Below, one piece after another: positions 6,381-8,518 of a DNA stretch of 8,518 bases; the first letter of the stretch is position 1; each line of letters opens with the position of its first letter. A program made the translations under genes and the position numbers. Where the stretch lies: positions 1 through 8,518 of the forward strand of contig JALOSN010000056.1 in assembly GCA_025458415.1 (NCBI GenBank), written 5' to 3'. The stretch comes from Hydrogenophaga sp. (GTDB lineage Bacteria; Pseudomonadota; Gammaproteobacteria; Burkholderiales; Burkholderiaceae_C). The notes under the pieces are model-generated. The model saw only the letters and a list, made by a program, of their open reading frames with translations. It was not told where the DNA came from and made no database searches.

Positions 6381-7468
6381 CTATTTGGACAGCATGCGCA
6401 TGGCATCTTCCAGGCCCTTGAGCGTCAGCGGGAACATGCGCTGGCCCATGAGCTGCTGGATGATGCTGATGCTCTGCCGATACTGCCACACCCCTTGGGG
6501 TTCCGGGTTGATCCAGGCGAATTTCGGGTAAGCGTGTGTCAGGCGCTGCAGCCATTCGGCACCGGCTTCCTCGTTGTTGTACTCCACGCTGCCGCCGGGC
6601 TGAAGGATCTCGTAGGGGCTCATGGTGGCGTCACCCACGAACACCAGCTTGTAGTCCTTGTTGTACTTGCGGATGATGTCCCAGGTCGGGAACTTCTCGG
6701 CAAAGCGGCGGCGGTTGTTCTTCCACACGAAGTCGTACACGCAGTTGTGGAAGTAGTAGAACTCCAGGTGCTTGAACTCGCTCTTGACGGCGGAGAACAG
6801 CTCCTCCACCCGGGCGATGTGCTCGTCCATGGTGCCGCCCACATCCATCAACAACAGCACCTTCACATTGTTGTGCCGCTCCGGAATCATCTTGATGTCC
6901 AGCCAGCCCGCGTTGGCTGCGGTGGCGCGGATGGTGTCGGGCAGATCCAGCTCCAGCTCGTGGCCTTCGCGGGCAAACTTGCGCAGCCGCCGCAGCGCGA
7001 CCTTGATGTTGCGCGTCCCCAGCTCCAGGTTGTCGTCGTAGTCGCGGTAGGCGCGCTGGTCCCAGACCTTGACGGCCGACTTGTTGCCACCCTTGCCGCC
7101 CATGCGTATGCCCTGGGGGTTGTGGCCGCCGTGCCCGAAGGGCGAGGTGCCGCCGGTGCCGATCCACTTGCTGCCGCCTTCGTGACGCTCCTTCTGCTCT
7201 TCCAGGCGCTTTTTCAGCGTCTCCATCAGCTCGTCCCAGTCCATCTTGGGCGCGTTGGCCTTCTGCTCCTCGGAGAGGATGCGCTCCAATGGCGCTCGTC
7301 CTTGACCAGCGCGGTGCGCGCCAGATAGTAGAAGTCGTCCATGCTGCAGGCGTCCGGGTTGGCCGGTCCCACCACATCGGCCTTCAGGGCCTCCAGCAGC
7401 GTGAGGTATTCCTTGACCGAGACCGGCAGCTTGGCCGCACGCAGCGTGTAGAAGAAGTCGATCAGCAT
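6381..7468 (-). CDS. CoxE-like VWA-domain protein, broken by an internal deletion/frameshift
   Basis: This is the VWA-domain partner of the upstream MoxR ATPase. Such pairs act as chaperone-like modules that mature or load cofactors into target complexes; the target here is unknown. The start at 7468 (MLIDFFYTLRAAKLPVSV) has a strong GGAGG six bases upstream. That frame matches the family through VKDERH at about 7290, then becomes unrelated and stops by 7226. Family sequence resumes in another frame with PLERILSEEQKA, then MDWDELMETLKKRLEEQKE, and continues to the VWA core (VKVLLLMDVGGTMDEH, FVGDATMSPYEI) and the final MRMLSK with stop at 6381. From memory of the family, about 30-35 residues normally lie between these blocks, so the junction at 7281-7298 looks like a loss of 3n+1 bases. 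Translation from 7468 cannot yield the full protein. A restart at ATG 7244 could give a VWA-only fragment. It is either a pseudogene or an assembly error. The MIDAS-like motif is DVGGT rather than the classical DxSxS. Confidence 0.8.
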
Positions 7469-7474
7469 GATGGA

Positions 7475-7479
7475 CCTCC
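7475..7479 (-). promoter_or_regulatory. Shine-Dalgarno GGAGG for the VWA gene
   Basis: GGAGG on the minus strand lies six bases upstream of the ATG at 7468. It decides the start of the VWA gene in favour of MLIDFF and against the other-frame ATG at 7481, which sits upstream of this site. Confidence 0.75.
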
Positions 7480-7496
7480 AACGGCGAGCAGCCGGC

Positions 7497-8351
7497 TCAC
7501 CGGTTCCTCTGGTTCATGAAGACGAGTTTCTCGAACAACGTGGTGTCCTGCTCGTTCTTCAGCAGCGCGCCCACCAGCGGGGGGATCGAGACCTTGTTGT
7601 CGGCACTCTGCAAGGCTTCCAGCGGAATGTCCTCGGCCATGAGCAGCTTGAGCCAGTCGATCAGCTCGGAGGTCGACGGCTTCTTCTTCAGGCCGGGCAG
7701 GTTGCGCACGTCGTAGAAGGTCTTCATCGCCACTGTCAGCAGCTCGTCCTTCAGGCCCGGGAAGTGCACATTCACGATCTGCTTCATCGTGTCCGCATCC
7801 GGGAACTTGATGTAGTGGAAGAAGCAGCGGCGCAGGAAGGCGTCGGGCAGTTCCTTTTCGTTGTTCGAGGTGATGAACACCAGCGGCCGGTGCCTGGCCT
7901 TGATCAGCTCGCGTGTCTCGTAGCAGTAGAACTCCATGCGGTCGAGTTCGCGCAGCAGGTCGTTGGGAAACTCGATGTCGGCCTTGTCGATCTCGTCGAT
8001 CAGCAGGGCCACCGGCTGGTTGGCCGTGAAGGCCTGCCAGAGCACGCCCTGCACGATGTAGTTGCGGATGTCCTTGACCCGCTCGGCGCTGTCGTTGGTG
8101 TTGAGCTGGCTGTCGCGCAGGCGGCTGACCGCGTCGTACTCGTACAGGCCCTGCTGCGCCTTGGTGGTGCTCTTGATGTGCCACTGCAGCAGCGGCATGT
8201 CCAGCGCTTGCGCCACTTCTTCGGCCAGCATGGTCTTGCCGGTACCGGGCTCACCCTTGACCAGCAGCGGGCGCTTGAGCGTGATGGCGGCGTTGACGGC
8301 CAGCATCAGGTCCTGGGTGGCAACATAGTTTTCGGAGCCTTGGAATTTCAT
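7497..8351 (-). CDS. MoxR-family AAA+ ATPase
   Basis: A complete 284-residue AAA+ ATPase of the MoxR family. Walker A is GEPGTGKT at residues 33-40, Walker B is ALLIDEID at about 115-122, sensor 1 is TSNN at 161-164, and arginine-finger/box-VII residues lie in AFLRRCFF at about 171-178. The C-terminal helical lid contains TSELIDWLK. MoxR ATPases pair with VWA-domain proteins and use ATP to remodel or activate partner complexes, for example in methanol dehydrogenase, CO dehydrogenase and gas-vesicle systems; the client here cannot be named. The ATG at 8351 starts MKFQGSENYV, immediately ahead of the expected N-terminal helix. The ribosome site is weak (AAGG about 13 bases upstream). It is probably the first gene of the operon, with 28 bases to the VWA gene, and lies downstream of the FNR-like box at 8442-8455. 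No key residue is missing. Confidence 0.92.
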   Translation of the reverse strand: MKFQGSENYVATQDLMLAVNAAITLKRPLLVKGEPGTGKTMLAEEVAQALDMPLLQWHIKSTTKAQQGLYEYDAVSRLRDSQLNTNDSAERVKDIRNYIVQGVLWQAFTANQPVALLIDEIDKADIEFPNDLLRELDRMEFYCYETRELIKARHRPLVFITSNNEKELPDAFLRRCFFHYIKFPDADTMKQIVNVHFPGLKDELLTVAMKTFYDVRNLPGLKKKPSTSELIDWLKLLMAEDIPLEALQSADNKVSIPPLVGALLKNEQDTTLFEKLVFMNQRNR

Positions 8352-8413
8352 GCGAAGTACTGCCTTGGGGAAGCCGACCGGGGATGCGGCCTAGGGTATT
8401 CAATAAGCCGACG

Positions 8414-8435
8414 CTGATAGCCGAGTCTATATAAT
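8414..8435. promoter_or_regulatory. Candidate promoter elements on both strands between moxR and the right-end gene
   Basis: On the plus strand there is a perfect -10 TATAAT (8430-8435) with only a weak -35 (CCGACG, 8408-8413, spacing 16), predicting a start near 8442. On the minus strand, TATCAG (8419-8414) lies exactly 22 bases past the FNR-like box, the spacing of a class II FNR-activated promoter, with a predicted start near 8407 and a leader of about 55 bases to the moxR ATG. An alternative minus-strand promoter is TTGATA (8455-8450), 16 bases, TATATA (8433-8428). Which of these is used cannot be decided from sequence. Confidence 0.4.
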
Positions 8436-8441
8436 CGTCTG

Positions 8442-8455
8442 TTGATTTTTATCAA
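8442..8455. promoter_or_regulatory. FNR/Anr-type binding site (TTGAT-N4-ATCAA)
   Basis: The sequence ttgatttttatcaa is a perfect match to the FNR/Anr consensus TTGAT-N4-ATCAA. It lies in the 129-base region between the moxR start and a possible divergent start at 8481. FNR-family proteins sense low oxygen through an iron-sulfur cluster, and the related Dnr/Nnr proteins respond to nitric oxide. For minus-strand transcription the site would be centred at -41.5 of a start at 8407, an activating position. For the plus-strand TATAAT start near 8442 it would cover the first transcribed bases, a repressing position. The palindrome also fits other CRP/FNR-family regulators. Confidence 0.6.
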
Positions 8456-8480
8456 TCGTCCTCTTCATTGTGCTTGCAAA

Positions 8481-8518
8481 ATGAATCAAACGTTGTCCAC
8501 GATCGTCCGTACCGTTGT
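8481..8518 (+). CDS. Possible start of a divergent gene (N-terminus only)
   Basis: An open frame begins with ATG at 8481 and reads MNQTLSTIVRTV before the window ends. A short polar start with one arginine followed by small and hydrophobic residues would fit the beginning of a signal peptide or membrane protein, but twelve codons do not allow identification. No Shine-Dalgarno is visible ahead of the ATG, so the start may be wrong or the gene absent. Its position past a shared promoter region with an FNR-like box makes a respiratory gene conceivable, but this is only inference. Confidence 0.35.
   Translation, partial: MNQTLSTIVRTV

Noticed and set aside
6376..6555. Starting tamA at the upstream in-frame ATG at 6555 (731 residues).
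   Set aside because: This would overlap the end of the VWA gene by about 175 bases and place 60 non-membrane residues ahead of a clear signal peptide. The ATG at 6375 lies just after the VWA stop.
7469..7481. Starting the VWA gene at the ATG at 7481, giving one uninterrupted 366-residue frame.
   Set aside because: The first 60 or so residues of that frame are an out-of-frame shadow of the family N-terminus. The good ribosome site lies downstream of 7481, directly ahead of 7468.

Overview
The window looks like chromosomal DNA of a GC-rich betaproteobacterium, probably order Burkholderiales (Comamonadaceae or Leptothrix/Rubrivivax-like). I infer this from protein character alone: a MoxR ATPase, a CoxE-like VWA protein and TamA/TamB. 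No database search was possible. All complete genes lie on the minus strand, so the window reads biologically from right to left.

Right end (8352-8518): a compact, AT-richer intergenic region containing a perfect FNR/Anr-type box (8442-8455) and promoter-like elements on both strands. A possible divergent plus-strand gene begins at 8481 and leaves the window after about 12 codons. Minus-strand genes follow in order: a MoxR-family AAA+ ATPase (8351-7497); a CoxE-like VWA protein (7468-6381), which is broken near 7281-7298 by a frame change with loss of family-typical sequence; TamA, an Omp85/POTRA outer-membrane protein (6375-4360); and TamB, its inner-membrane-anchored partner (4355-320), whose reading frame changes near 907-911. 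Gaps are 28, 5 and 4 bases, so these four probably form one operon. It links a MoxR/VWA chaperone-like pair to the TAM envelope lipid-transport and assembly module.

Left end (1-319): a tRNA-Arg(CCT) locus with a remarkable arrangement. A good tRNA promoter (-10 TACAAT) drives a gene whose 5' half (259-221) is intact through the anticodon loop. Its 3' half is missing and replaced by a hairpin followed by six T. About 190 bases further on lies a second, self-consistent tRNA-Arg(CCT), cut by the window edge (67-1). The two share a 10-base direct repeat over the anticodon loop. This suggests integration or recombination at the anticodon loop, possibly the edge of an integrated element lying to the left.

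I found no CRISPR array, transposase, integrase or rRNA. The most interesting signals are the split tRNA locus, the perfect FNR box in a divergent promoter region, and the two reading-frame breaks in adjacent operon genes. Those breaks may be real decay or assembly error.
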